A DNA stretch of 43,782 bases, taken from contig CACLWP010000009.1 of assembly GCA_902610675.1 (NCBI GenBank), positions 1 through 43,782 of the forward strand. The letters run 5' to 3'. Position 1 is the stretch's first letter. Each line of letters starts with the position of its first letter. Of the stretch, positions 17,421 through 26,460 are shown one piece after another. Both the position numbers and the translations under genes were made by a program. Source of the DNA: an uncultured Pelagibacteraceae bacterium (lineage in GTDB: Bacteria > Pseudomonadota > Alphaproteobacteria > Pelagibacterales > Pelagibacteraceae). The notes beneath the pieces were generated by a model. That model made no database searches, was not told the origin of the DNA, and was given only the letters and a program-made list of their open reading frames with translations.

Positions 17421-18335
17421 ATGAGATTAAATAACATAAAAAAAAGAATTGTAAGAAAACTTAAATTTTTAGAATTAAAAAAAAAAGCCAAAAAATTAAG
17501 CCCTTTTTTTCAAAATCTAAAAAGTAAAAAATTTAATTTATTTGATATCGGCGCAGGTCAAAGAATTTTACCAGAACTTATTAACTTTGATGGGTTCTCA
17601 AACGTTTATTTAATTGATCCAAATAAAAATTTGGACTATTCTTACAAACAATTAAAACAATACTTTTTAGATCATAAAAGTATTAACAAATATAATACTG
17701 CTATTTCTGACAAAACTTCTTATCTAAATTATTTTGAAAGTAAAATATCTACCATTTCAACTTTCTCATTAACAAAAAGTAAAAAAAATAAATTATCAAA
17801 CTTATATTATTCTAAATCAAAAAAAATAAATGTATATAGTTTTAAGGACTTTCTCAAAATTAATAAATTACCAAAACCAGACATGATTAAGGTTGATGTT
17901 GAAGGATTTGAATTAAAAGTTTTGCACTCAATAATTAGCTGCTCTTCTCCATTGATTATCCAAATTGAAGCAAACATAAATAATTCTTTTTTTAGCGAGA
18001 CTTTTTATTCTATTCAAAAAAAATTATATAAAAAAGGTTATTTTCTTTACACAATTTTTCCTAGTTATGGAGATAATGAATTTGAATTAAATCAAATACA
18101 AAACTTACCAAAAGTAGATTTACAAGATATAGAGACAAATTTTACTAAAAATTATTTACTTCAAGCTGAGTGTTATTTTATTAAGAAAAAATCAAAATAT
18201 ACAATTAGTGATTTTATACTTTTCGCAGGTTTTGGTCTAACAAGTCTTTATTTAGATAAGTATAAGAAATCAAAGAAATTTTTTAGTAAATCTTCTAAAA
18301 GAAATCTTGAAAGAATTTTTAAATTAATAAAATGA
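17421..18335 (+). CDS. FkbM-family SAM-dependent methyltransferase
   Basis: A 304-residue methyltransferase. Motif I is FDIGAGQ at 41-47, an acidic residue follows in LIDPNKN, and the FkbM hallmark KVDVEGFELKVL lies at 157-168. FkbM-type enzymes usually O-methylate sugars or polyketides. Residues beyond about 220 form an extra helical tail not needed for the fold. It heads a plus-strand run of glycan genes and overlaps the following GT2 by ATGA. Confidence 0.82.
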   Translation: MRLNNIKKRIVRKLKFLELKKKAKKLSPFFQNLKSKKFNLFDIGAGQRILPELINFDGFSNVYLIDPNKNLDYSYKQLKQYFLDHKSINKYNTAISDKTSYLNYFESKISTISTFSLTKSKKNKLSNLYYSKSKKINVYSFKDFLKINKLPKPDMIKVDVEGFELKVLHSIISCSSPLIIQIEANINNSFFSETFYSIQKKLYKKGYFLYTIFPSYGDNEFELNQIQNLPKVDLQDIETNFTKNYLLQAECYFIKKKSKYTISDFILFAGFGLTSLYLDKYKKSKKFFSKSSKRNLERIFKLIK

Positions 18336-19078
18336 ATAAAAATTTACTTAATCCATTAATTTCAATAATTACAGTTGTATTAAATGATGAAAAAAATATC
18401 GAAAATACAATCAGAAGTGTAATTGATCAAGAACATAAAAATATTCAATATATTTTAGTTGATGGTGGTTCAAGAGATTTAACTTTGGAAATTGCAAAAA
18501 AATACAAAGATTTTATAAATGTTTTAGTAACAGAAAAAGATCAAGGCATCTATGATGCATTTAACAAGGGTCTAAAATTAGCAAAAGGTGATTTGATTGG
18601 TTTTGTAAACTCAGGTGATACTTTAACAAAAAAATCCTTGAAGTATTTATGTTCATATTACAATAAATATGAGTCTGCTGATTTTTTTTTCGGTGCTGTT
18701 AAGAAACATTGGGGTGTTCTGCATGGGTATAAAAGATGGAAAATATTTTATACTTGGGGGTTTTATTCAAGTCATTCAACTGGTTTTTTTATAAAAAAGG
18801 AAGCAGCAAAAGTTTTGGGAGACTATAATCTAAAATATAAATATTCAGCAGATTATGATTACTTCTATAGAATGATTGTGCACCATAAAATGAAGGGTGT
18901 TTCATCAACAAAAAATGAGCTTTTTGGTGTATTTCAAAGAGGCGGTTATTCGAGCAAAGTTAAATTTTTTGATCATCTTGTTGAGTGCACTCGAATTAGA
19001 TTAGATAACAAACAAAATAAATTTATGATATTGATTACAATTATCATAAAATTTATCTTTAATCATAAAAGGCTGTAA
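18332..19078 (+). CDS. glycosyltransferase family 2
   Basis: A 248-residue GT-A glycosyltransferase resembling colanic-acid WcaA/WcaE-type enzymes. ISIITVVLNDEKNIENTI opens the nucleotide-binding domain, VDGGSRD (43-49) is the first motif, EKDQGIYDAFNKG (68-80) is characteristic of this subgroup, and FVNSGD (91-96) stands where the DxD metal motif normally sits, ending in a single Asp. No membrane segments except a weak hydrophobic stretch at the C-terminus. It would add one sugar to a lipid-linked glycan at the cytosolic membrane face. Confidence 0.87.
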   Translation: MNKNLLNPLISIITVVLNDEKNIENTIRSVIDQEHKNIQYILVDGGSRDLTLEIAKKYKDFINVLVTEKDQGIYDAFNKGLKLAKGDLIGFVNSGDTLTKKSLKYLCSYYNKYESADFFFGAVKKHWGVLHGYKRWKIFYTWGFYSSHSTGFFIKKEAAKVLGDYNLKYKYSADYDYFYRMIVHHKMKGVSSTKNELFGVFQRGGYSSKVKFFDHLVECTRIRLDNKQNKFMILITIIIKFIFNHKRL

Positions 19079-19080
19079 AC

Positions 19081-20094
19081 TTGAAATTATCTAAATTCCC
19101 CCAAAATGTGTTTTATGATCCTCAAATATTTTTTTTACAAAGGTTCGGTGGGATATCAAAATATTTTATTAATTTATTGCAGAATATTGAAAAAAATAAA
19201 TTTTCACCAAAAATTATAGCACCAATCTCAAACAATTTTTATCTAGAAAGTATAAGTTCTAAATTTAAGAAAAATTATATTTCAATAAATAAACATCCTA
19301 GATTTACAAGAAAAATATCAGAAATAATTAATGAAAAATACTTTAGAATTTATTGTAATATAAAAAAACCAGCCATTATTCATTCAACATATTATAAGGA
19401 TTATAAAGATTATACATCAAAAGTTGTTATTACTGTTTATGATTTAATTTATGAAATATTTGAAGAAAAATATAATTTTAAAAATTTAAGAACTTTTAAA
19501 CAAAAAACTTTGGAGAGGGCTGATCATATAATTTGTATATCAAATAATACAAAAAATGACCTACTTAAGTACTACAATCTAGATGATAAAAAAATTTCTG
19601 TAATTTTGTTGGGAAAACCTGAAATAAAAGATTATCAGGTAATCGATAATGAATATTTGAGAGACCCATTCATACTTTTTGTGGGAGATAGATTTAAATA
19701 CAAAAATTTTATTTCATTGGCTAAAGCATTTTCATCATCAAAAAAAATTAACTCTAATTTCAACTTAATTTGCTTTGGAAATATAGACTTTACAAATGAT
19801 GAAATTAATTTTTTTAAAAAAGAAAATATCAGTTTAGAAAAAATTAAATTTTTCTCAGGCAATGATTATCAACTGAATTATTTATATAAAAAAGCTAGTT
19901 TGTATGTTTGTCCTTCAATTTATGAAGGCTTTGGTTTGACTTTGTTGGAGGCTATGAATATGAATTGTCCAATAATTGCTAGTAATACTAGCAGCATAAA
20001 AGAAATTGGATCAAATATAATTAAGTACTTTGATCCTCACAGTATAGACGACATTACTTTTAAAATTGAAAATTTAATATTTTATAATGTATAA
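19081..20094 (+). CDS. glycosyltransferase family 4, cut short by an in-frame stop
   Basis: A 337-residue GT-B glycosyltransferase starting at TTG two bases after the GT2 stop. The N-domain has FFLQRFGGISKYF at 17-29, typical of mannosyl/rhamnosyl GT4 enzymes that begin with a QR/GGI motif. The donor-binding domain has YEGFGLTLLEAM with E282 and E290 of the E-x7-E motif. The ORF ends at TAA 20092-20094, short of the final alpha-helices seen in the family. The missing part, including FSWKKNALETQ, follows in the same frame (next entry). Function may be reduced or lost, or the stop may be an error. Confidence 0.85.
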   Translation: MKLSKFPQNVFYDPQIFFLQRFGGISKYFINLLQNIEKNKFSPKIIAPISNNFYLESISSKFKKNYISINKHPRFTRKISEIINEKYFRIYCNIKKPAIIHSTYYKDYKDYTSKVVITVYDLIYEIFEEKYNFKNLRTFKQKTLERADHIICISNNTKNDLLKYYNLDDKKISVILLGKPEIKDYQVIDNEYLRDPFILFVGDRFKYKNFISLAKAFSSSKKINSNFNLICFGNIDFTNDEINFFKKENISLEKIKFFSGNDYQLNYLYKKASLYVCPSIYEGFGLTLLEAMNMNCPIIASNTSSIKEIGSNIIKYFDPHSIDDITFKIENLIFYNV

Positions 20095-20193
20095 AAAAAA
20101 AAAATGATAAAATTATATAAAAGTTATCTAGAAAATTTTTCATGGAAAAAAAATGCTTTAGAAACGCAAAAGATTTATTCACGAATTATATGA
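20095..20193 (+). pseudogene. detached C-terminal tail of the preceding GT4 gene
   Basis: Directly after the TAA, and in the same frame, the sequence reads KKKMIKLYKSYLENF then SWKKNALETQKIYSRII and a TGA at 20191-20193. FSW followed by an A-x-x-T-x-x-x-Y pattern is the standard closing helix of GT4 enzymes. The TGA overlaps the ATG of the next gene as ATGA, exactly like other junctions here, which marks it as the original stop. An intact gene would span 19081-20193 with 370 codons plus a stop. A 29-codon piece could restart at ATG 20104. Confidence 0.75.
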
Positions 20194-21140
20194 AAAAAAA
20201 AGCTTTAATATTTGGTATAACAGGTCAAGACGGGGCTTATCTTACAAAGCTTTTAATTGCAAAAGGCTATAATGTTTTTGGTGTTTCAAGATATCCAATA
20301 AACAGAATCAAAAATTTTAAAATTTTAAATATAAACTTAAAAAAAAAAAATTTTTTTGTGATTAATAAACCTAATTTACAGAAGGTTATTAAAGTAATTA
20401 AAATTTCAAAATGTGAAAAAATTTTTTTTCTGTCTGGTATTACTTCAGTCAACTATTCTTTAAAAAATCCAATAAAAACTTTAAATTTAAACATTAAATA
20501 TATTTTCTTTGTTTTGGAGGCATGTAAAATTATTGGTAAAAATATTAAAATATATAATTCAATTTCGAGTGAGTGTTTTGGATCACAAAAAAAGATTTCA
20601 GAGACGAGTAAATTTAATCCACAAAGTCCATATGGATTATCAAAGACTGTGAGTTATTATTTGACAAAATATTATAGAGAAACTTTTAATATCTGGATAT
20701 CCAATGGAATTTTATTTAATCATGAGTCATATTTGAGACCAAAAAAGTTTGTAATTAAAAAAATTGTCGAACAGATAAAAAAAGTTGAAAAAGGAAAGTC
20801 AAATAAGATCTTATTAGGAAATACAAACATAAGTAGAGATTGGGGATGGGCTCCAGAAATTGTAAATTTTATTTATAAAATTTCTAACATGAAAAAACCA
20901 GACGATTTTGTAATAGCTACTGGAAAAACTTTTAAGTTAAAAAAATTAATTAATTTATTTTTGAAAAAAATTAATATTAATAAGAAAATATATGTTTCAC
21001 AAAATACTAATTTAATAAGAGATAATGACATAAAATATAATTCAGCAAATATTAATAAATTATACTCAAAATTTAAATCTAAACCAAAAACAGACTCTCT
21101 TGGTGTAATTTGGAACATATATAATAAAAAATTATTTTGA
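20190..21140 (+). CDS. GDP-mannose 4,6-dehydratase-like SDR (divergent)
   Basis: A 316-residue extended SDR. GITGQDGAYL (9-18) and SSECFG (126-131) are signatures of Gmd, YGLSK (148-152) supplies the catalytic Tyr/Lys, and FNHESYLR (176-183) and RDWGWAPE (216-223) are also Gmd-like. Canonical Gmd converts GDP-mannose to GDP-4-keto-6-deoxymannose. This one is shorter than usual and lacks the R-R/S-S loop and the NLAAQSHV stretch, having LSGITSVNYSLKNP instead. I chose ATG 20190, which overlaps the old GT4 stop, instead of an in-frame ATG at 20142 that would add 16 residues encoded inside the GT4 tail. Product could feed the DegT enzymes. Confidence 0.78.
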   Translation: MKKKALIFGITGQDGAYLTKLLIAKGYNVFGVSRYPINRIKNFKILNINLKKKNFFVINKPNLQKVIKVIKISKCEKIFFLSGITSVNYSLKNPIKTLNLNIKYIFFVLEACKIIGKNIKIYNSISSECFGSQKKISETSKFNPQSPYGLSKTVSYYLTKYYRETFNIWISNGILFNHESYLRPKKFVIKKIVEQIKKVEKGKSNKILLGNTNISRDWGWAPEIVNFIYKISNMKKPDDFVIATGKTFKLKKLINLFLKKININKKIYVSQNTNLIRDNDIKYNSANINKLYSKFKSKPKTDSLGVIWNIYNKKLF

Positions 21141-21146
21141 TTTAGT

Positions 21147-22106
21147 ATGAAAATATTAATTACAGGTGCCGCAGGTTTTATTGGATTTCACCTTTCTCGA
21201 AATTTACTTAAATTTAAAAAAAATAAAATATATGGAATTGATAATTTTGATGAATATTACTCAATTAAACTTAAAAAAAAAAGAATAGAGCTTTTAAAAA
21301 AAGAAAAAAATTTTCATTTTCAAAAAATAGATATTACATCTACTAAATTATCAAATTATTTAAAAAATAAAAATTTTGATATTATAATTCATCTTGCTGC
21401 ACAAGCAGGGGTGAGATACTCAATGGTAAACCCTGAAAAATATTTAAACACAAACATATTAGGTTTTGCAAATCTTTTTGAAAATATAGAAGATAAAAAT
21501 CTTAAAAAAGTAATTTACGCGTCTTCAAGTTCTGTTTATGGAGATACAAAAACATTTCCAACAAATGAAAAATGTATAAAAAATCCAAAAAATATTTACG
21601 GTTATAGTAAAGTTATTAATGAAAAGATGTCAAATTATTACTCAAAAAGACTAAAAGTTCCATTTATAGGCTTACGCTTTTTTACTGTATACGGGGTTTG
21701 GGGAAGACCTGATATGTTTATTCTGAAAGTATTAAAAACTCATTCTAAAAAAAAATATTTCTATCTAAATAATAAAGGTAATCATCTTAGAGATTTTACT
21801 TCAATAAATGATGTTGTAAAAATTTTAACCCAAATATTGAATAAAAAAACAAAAAAAAATAATATTTATAATATATGTTCAAATAGACCTTTATTAATAA
21901 ATAATGTTTTGGCGCAAATTGAAAAAAAGGTTGGTAAAATTAAAATTAAAAATGTAAATAGAAATTCAGCTGATGTTTTAAATACCCATGGAGATAATAA
22001 AAAGATTTTAAAGGAGGCTAATTCTTTTAAATTATCAAACTTTACTGAAGAGTTAGATAAAATAATTGATTGGTTTCAAGGCATAAAGAATAAGAATTAT
22101 TTTTAA
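21147..22106 (+). CDS. UDP-glucuronate 4-epimerase-like SDR
   Basis: A 319-residue extended SDR with GAAGFIG at 7-13, IDNFDEYYSIKLKKKRIELL (31-50, the family-specific segment), AAQAGVRYS (84-92), SSSSVYG (126-132), YGYSK (151-155), and YGVWGRPDM where UDP-glucuronate epimerases have YGPWGRPDM. The expected reaction is UDP-glucuronate to UDP-galacturonate in the cytosol, but related enzymes act on other UDP-uronic sugars. It sits seven bases after the Gmd-like gene and two bases before the ABC exporter. Confidence 0.83.
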   Translation: MKILITGAAGFIGFHLSRNLLKFKKNKIYGIDNFDEYYSIKLKKKRIELLKKEKNFHFQKIDITSTKLSNYLKNKNFDIIIHLAAQAGVRYSMVNPEKYLNTNILGFANLFENIEDKNLKKVIYASSSSVYGDTKTFPTNEKCIKNPKNIYGYSKVINEKMSNYYSKRLKVPFIGLRFFTVYGVWGRPDMFILKVLKTHSKKKYFYLNNKGNHLRDFTSINDVVKILTQILNKKTKKNNIYNICSNRPLLINNVLAQIEKKVGKIKIKNVNRNSADVLNTHGDNKKILKEANSFKLSNFTEELDKIIDWFQGIKNKNYF

Positions 22107-22107
22107 A

Positions 22108-23826
22108 ATGAGAGAAATATATAAATATTTAGATAAAAAAATAATCACGAGAATAAATTCAATTTTTGCTATTTCTCTTCTTACTGTACTACTAGAGACT
22201 TTGAGTATTGTTTCAATTTTTCCAATAATGAAAACACTTTTTGAACCTAATTTTATTAATGAGAAAATTGTTTTTATTGATTTAAGTTTAACTCATCATG
22301 AAACCATTTTATATTTACTTATAATTGTTATTATAATTTTTTTCGTCAAAAATATTCTGATTTTTATTTTTTCACTTCTAACTAGTAAGTTCATAAATTT
22401 TGCTGTCATAGATTTAACATCTAAGTATTTTGAAAGATACTTAACTTTAGATTACATTGAGTTTATTAAATTTAATTCAAATTATTATGTAAGAAATGTA
22501 ATTGAAAATATTAATACTTTTTTTGGTGTTTATTTTAAATGTATAGTAACTCTTTTTACTGAAATAATATTGGTGATTATTTTACTTACAATTTTATTCA
22601 AAGTAGATTTTAAAAGTACGTTATATTTTTTAAGTATTTTTACTGTATCTGGATTTATTCTGTATCTAATTTTTAAAAAAAAATTAACGAATTATGGCTC
22701 AAATATTAATGAATTTTATACAAAAAAATTAATAGACCTAAATCATGCCTTTACTTCATTCAAAGATATAAATTTAACCAATTCTAATAATTTTTTCGTT
22801 AGAACTTTTGTAGGTAATCTTAGAAATATAGCCTTAATATCCTACAAGGTAGATGCAATAAATTCTTTACCAAGATTAGTTTTAGAGGTGATGGGTATAA
22901 GTGTAATTTTAATTTTTATATATATTAATTTTACAATTTCAAATGGTTCAAATGATTATTTTGCAACTTTAACTTTGTTTGCACTATCTGGATTTCGAAT
23001 GTTGCCTTCAGCAAATAGAATTTTATCTTCAATAAATAGACTTAAATTTTCTGGGCCAGCAATAAAAATATTAGAGGATGAAATAAATCGTTTTAAAAAT
23101 TATGCGGTCAAAGAAAATTTGGAAAATAATCAGAGCATTAATATTAGTTTTAAAAATCAAATCTCTATTAAAAATTTATCATTTTCATATGACAATTCTA
23201 AATTTGTATTAAAAAATTTAAACTTAAATTTAGATAAAGGCACTACAAATATTATATTCGGTGCAAGTGGATGTGGAAAATCTACATTTATTAATATTTT
23301 ATTAGGTTTTTTAAAGCCAAATTCAGGAGAAATTTTATCTGACAATAATAATATTTTTTTAAATTTATCTTCTTGGAGATCAAATTTAGCATTTGTACCT
23401 CAGGAAATAAATTTAGGAGATGAAAAGTTAATTTCAAATATTGCCTATGGAGTTAATGAAAATGATATTGATCAAGACAAAATTTATAAAATTTTGGATA
23501 TATTGAATATGAGAAGTTTTGTTGAAAGTCTACCTGAAAAATTAAATACAAAAATAGGGGAAAAAGGCTATAAAATTTCTGGTGGGCAAAGACAACGAAT
23601 TGCACTTGCCAGGTGTTTATATAGAGAAACTAAAATTATAGTTTTAGATGAGGCCACAAGTTCTTTAGACAGAGAAACTGAGGAAAAAATTTTTAAAAAC
23701 ATTAAGGAAAATTATAACAATATAACAATAATTTTTGTTACCCACAGAAATTCATTAGTAAAATTTGCAGATAAAGTTTTTAATTTTAATGAAAATGGTA
23801 ATTTGATTGATAAAAAAAATGATTAA
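22108..23826 (+). CDS. ABC exporter, membrane + ATPase domains (PglK/MsbA-like flippase)
   Basis: A 572-residue fused exporter half. Residues 1-about 320 hold a type IV exporter membrane domain with roughly six hydrophobic segments (first at about 18-38, second at about 66-90). The ATPase has Walker A GASGCGKST at 385-393, signature SGGQ at 491-494 and Walker B VLDEA at 512-516, followed by the H-loop in VTHRN. Size and position inside a glycan locus fit PglK/WlaB-type flippases that move a lipid-linked oligosaccharide across the inner membrane. It overlaps the next gene by eight bases. An MsbA-like lipid A role is the alternative. Confidence 0.85.
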   Translation: MREIYKYLDKKIITRINSIFAISLLTVLLETLSIVSIFPIMKTLFEPNFINEKIVFIDLSLTHHETILYLLIIVIIIFFVKNILIFIFSLLTSKFINFAVIDLTSKYFERYLTLDYIEFIKFNSNYYVRNVIENINTFFGVYFKCIVTLFTEIILVIILLTILFKVDFKSTLYFLSIFTVSGFILYLIFKKKLTNYGSNINEFYTKKLIDLNHAFTSFKDINLTNSNNFFVRTFVGNLRNIALISYKVDAINSLPRLVLEVMGISVILIFIYINFTISNGSNDYFATLTLFALSGFRMLPSANRILSSINRLKFSGPAIKILEDEINRFKNYAVKENLENNQSINISFKNQISIKNLSFSYDNSKFVLKNLNLNLDKGTTNIIFGASGCGKSTFINILLGFLKPNSGEILSDNNNIFLNLSSWRSNLAFVPQEINLGDEKLISNIAYGVNENDIDQDKIYKILDILNMRSFVESLPEKLNTKIGEKGYKISGGQRQRIALARCLYRETKIIVLDEATSSLDRETEEKIFKNIKENYNNITIIFVTHRNSLVKFADKVFNFNENGNLIDKKND

Positions 23827-25207
23827 AGAAATTATCAAAAAAATCTTAAAAAAATTTATAAAAAAAAAAAAAATTGAAACAATACAAATAGATAAATTTT
23901 ATCCTGCTACAAAAAAAACAAAATTAAAAAAAATAGAATTTAATTTTTTTCAAACTTTCAAAACAAATAAAGTTGATCTGGAACATGATCAAAAATATTT
24001 AGAATTTAGAAAAAAAAATCCTGAATTTAATTTTTATTTTTATGATGACATAGAAATGGATGAATATATGGAAAAGAATTGGAGTCATAGAAAGATTTAT
24101 AAAATTTACAAAGATAGTATTTTTGGAGCATCTAAAGCTGATATTTGGAGATATTGTATCTTATATCAATATGGTGGAATTTATTTAGACTTTGATTCAT
24201 CGATTGAGTTTAAATTAAGTACAATACCAGACGATGTTAACGAGGTAATCTCATTTGAAAAGAATAAAATCAACTCTCAAATATCTGAGGATTACACCCC
24301 AGATTATAAATTTTTGAATAATCTACCTCAAGATTATAGAAATAAAATACATCCGGAGAATTTAGTTATTCAATGGTTATTAATATATAAAAAAAATCAT
24401 CCTATACTTATGTCAGCTATAGAAGAGATAGAGAAAAATTATGAGTTTTTTTTAGGAAAAAAATTTAAATCTGCTCATATGGCAATTGTAAATTATACTG
24501 CACCAGTAATTTTAACTAAAGTAGTATGGGACTATGTTATTTCAAAAAATGAAATATATCAAAAAGGTATTGATTTTGAAAATCAAGTAACATTTAAAAA
24601 TGTTTCAAAAGAAGGCGTTTATTTTAACGACGAAAGTTATTATAAAAAATTTTCTGATACTCCTATATTATTAGAAAAACCAATAAGGCTAAATCTTGGA
24701 TGTGGAGATGATATTAAAAAAGAATTTATAAATATTGATGTAGTCAAAAATAACGAGAATATAATTTCAATGAATATTGATGATATAAAAGATAAATTTC
24801 AAAAAGCAACAATTGATGAAATTTATGCAAAAGATGTTCTTGAACATGTAGGTTTACCAACTGCTAAAAGATGGATAAAAGATTGGTCAAATTTAATAAA
24901 AGAGGGTGGTACGTTAACAATCGTAACAACATGTTTAGATTTAATCATAGAGGCATTCAGCAAGAGGTTAATAAATGAGGAAAAATTAAATTATTTATTA
25001 TTTGCAGGCGTTTATTGGGAAAATGGAAAATCTCACTGGGATACAGAAAAAACTACAAAATATGATTGGCATAAAGTTTGTTTTTCAAAAGAATTACTGA
25101 TCAAAACATTAAAAGAAAATAATTTTTCTATAATTTCTGAAAAATACGATCAAATTAATGATAATATAAATGGTCTAAATATTGCGATTAAAGCGAAAAA
25201 ATCATGA
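23819..25207 (+). CDS. fusion: GT32-like glycosyltransferase (DxD) + SAM methyltransferase
   Basis: A 462-residue two-domain protein from ATG 23819 (a TTG at 23807 is the upstream alternative). Residues about 40-285 are a GT32/Och1-like sugar transferase: GASKADIWRY at 103-112 and GGIYLDFDSS around 119-128 with the DFD metal motif at 124-126. Residues about 288-460 are a class I methyltransferase: NLGCG at 292-296, NIDV, and AKDVLEHVG as motif-like post-I segments. A fusion could add a sugar and methylate it. The gene opens with a Lys-rich stretch encoded in part by an uninterrupted run of 14 A (23860-23873). It overlaps the GT61 gene by ATGA. Confidence 0.82.
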   Translation: MIKEIIKKILKKFIKKKKIETIQIDKFYPATKKTKLKKIEFNFFQTFKTNKVDLEHDQKYLEFRKKNPEFNFYFYDDIEMDEYMEKNWSHRKIYKIYKDSIFGASKADIWRYCILYQYGGIYLDFDSSIEFKLSTIPDDVNEVISFEKNKINSQISEDYTPDYKFLNNLPQDYRNKIHPENLVIQWLLIYKKNHPILMSAIEEIEKNYEFFLGKKFKSAHMAIVNYTAPVILTKVVWDYVISKNEIYQKGIDFENQVTFKNVSKEGVYFNDESYYKKFSDTPILLEKPIRLNLGCGDDIKKEFINIDVVKNNENIISMNIDDIKDKFQKATIDEIYAKDVLEHVGLPTAKRWIKDWSNLIKEGGTLTIVTTCLDLIIEAFSKRLINEEKLNYLLFAGVYWENGKSHWDTEKTTKYDWHKVCFSKELLIKTLKENNFSIISEKYDQINDNINGLNIAIKAKKS

Positions 25208-26460
25208 TAGATTTATTTAAAGCCTATAAAAATTATAGAAAATATAGAACTCATAAAGCTTTAAGTAATATTAGTAAGTATCACTTTCATACATTCGAAT
25301 TTATAAAAATTAATCAAGTTTACAAAAAAGTAAATTCTTTAAAACATCTTATTGAAAATAAAGAAACATGGATGGAATTATTTAAAAGTTCTAAATTTAA
25401 ATTTAAAAAAATTGATTACTTTATAAAAGATAAAAATTACAAAAAATTTCTTTTACATAAAACAATAGGAACAAGCTATGAGAAGTTAAGCTCTAATAAA
25501 AATAAAATTAATGGCTCAATAGTTATGAATGTTAAGAATGTCATAATTAAAGACAACTCTTTGTTAACTCTTATAAATAAAAACTTATCTATAATGGAAA
25601 TTTATGGAGATGATTTATGGCTCAATTTTAGATTGAATAAGTGGCCCACTGCTCATAACTATCATTTAGCCAAGATAAAAATTGCTGACGAAAACCTCTT
25701 AAAGCGTATTAAAATTTATAAAATAGAAAAAAAACTTAAAAAAATTAAAAAAAAAGCAATATTATTAAGCTCTATAAGAGAGGATAATTTTTTTCATTGG
25801 ATCTTTGATACAATGATTAAATTAAAACTATTAGAAAATGATCCAAGTAAAAAAAAACTACCGATCATATTAAGAGATAAGTTAACAAGCTATCAAAAAA
25901 AAATGCTAAATATATTTGGTGTTAATAACAAAATTATTTTTACAAATGGTAAATCATTTGAGGCAAAAAATATAATTATTCCAACCACACCTTCACCACC
26001 TGTGTATTCAAAATCAGCTGTATTTTGGCTTAGGAAAAAATTTTTAGATAATATAAAAAAATTCTCAACCGAGAATAAAAGGATTTATATTTCCAGAAGT
26101 GATGCATCTCACAGAAAAATAATTAATGATGCAGAGGTATCAAATTTTTTGAAGAAATATGATTTTAAAACTCTAGTTTTAAGTGATCTCACTTTAGAGG
26201 AACAAATAAATAATTTTAGATGTGCAGATATGATAATATTGCCGCACGGCTCAGGTGCCTCTCATTTATTGTTTGCAAAAAAAAATTGTAAAGTTATTGA
26301 ATTGCAGTCCCCATCACAGATAAATAATATGTTTTGCTGTTTATCGAAAATAATAGGTTGTAAATATGGTTTTTTAGTTGGTGAAGAAAAAAAGAGTTAC
26401 AATTTTAATTATTATATTGATATAAAAAAACTTCAAAAATTATTAAATAAAGCAATATGA
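25204..26460 (+). CDS. glycosyltransferase family 61 (DUF563)
   Basis: A 418-residue GT61-type enzyme. FFHWIFD at 196-202, RIYISRSDASHRKI at 293-306 and PHGSGASHLLFA at 347-358 are the three characteristic blocks of the family, in the right order and spacing. Residues 1-150 are variable and may bind the acceptor. Bacterial members lie in surface-polysaccharide clusters, and plant members transfer xylose or arabinose; the donor here is unknown. It overlaps the neighbours on both sides by ATGA. Confidence 0.88.
   Translation: MIDLFKAYKNYRKYRTHKALSNISKYHFHTFEFIKINQVYKKVNSLKHLIENKETWMELFKSSKFKFKKIDYFIKDKNYKKFLLHKTIGTSYEKLSSNKNKINGSIVMNVKNVIIKDNSLLTLINKNLSIMEIYGDDLWLNFRLNKWPTAHNYHLAKIKIADENLLKRIKIYKIEKKLKKIKKKAILLSSIREDNFFHWIFDTMIKLKLLENDPSKKKLPIILRDKLTSYQKKMLNIFGVNNKIIFTNGKSFEAKNIIIPTTPSPPVYSKSAVFWLRKKFLDNIKKFSTENKRIYISRSDASHRKIINDAEVSNFLKKYDFKTLVLSDLTLEEQINNFRCADMIILPHGSGASHLLFAKKNCKVIELQSPSQINNMFCCLSKIIGCKYGFLVGEEKKSYNFNYYIDIKKLQKLLNKAI

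Noticed and set aside
20142-20189. Earlier ATG for the Gmd-like gene
   Set aside because: The added 16 residues are out-of-frame translation of the GT4 tail; the ATG at 20190 forms the ATGA junction seen throughout the locus.
23807-23818. TTG start for the GT32 fusion and TTG starts at 1895 and 28338 for their genes
   Set aside because: In each case an ATG a few codons later gives a normal overlap or places the first beta strand right at the start.
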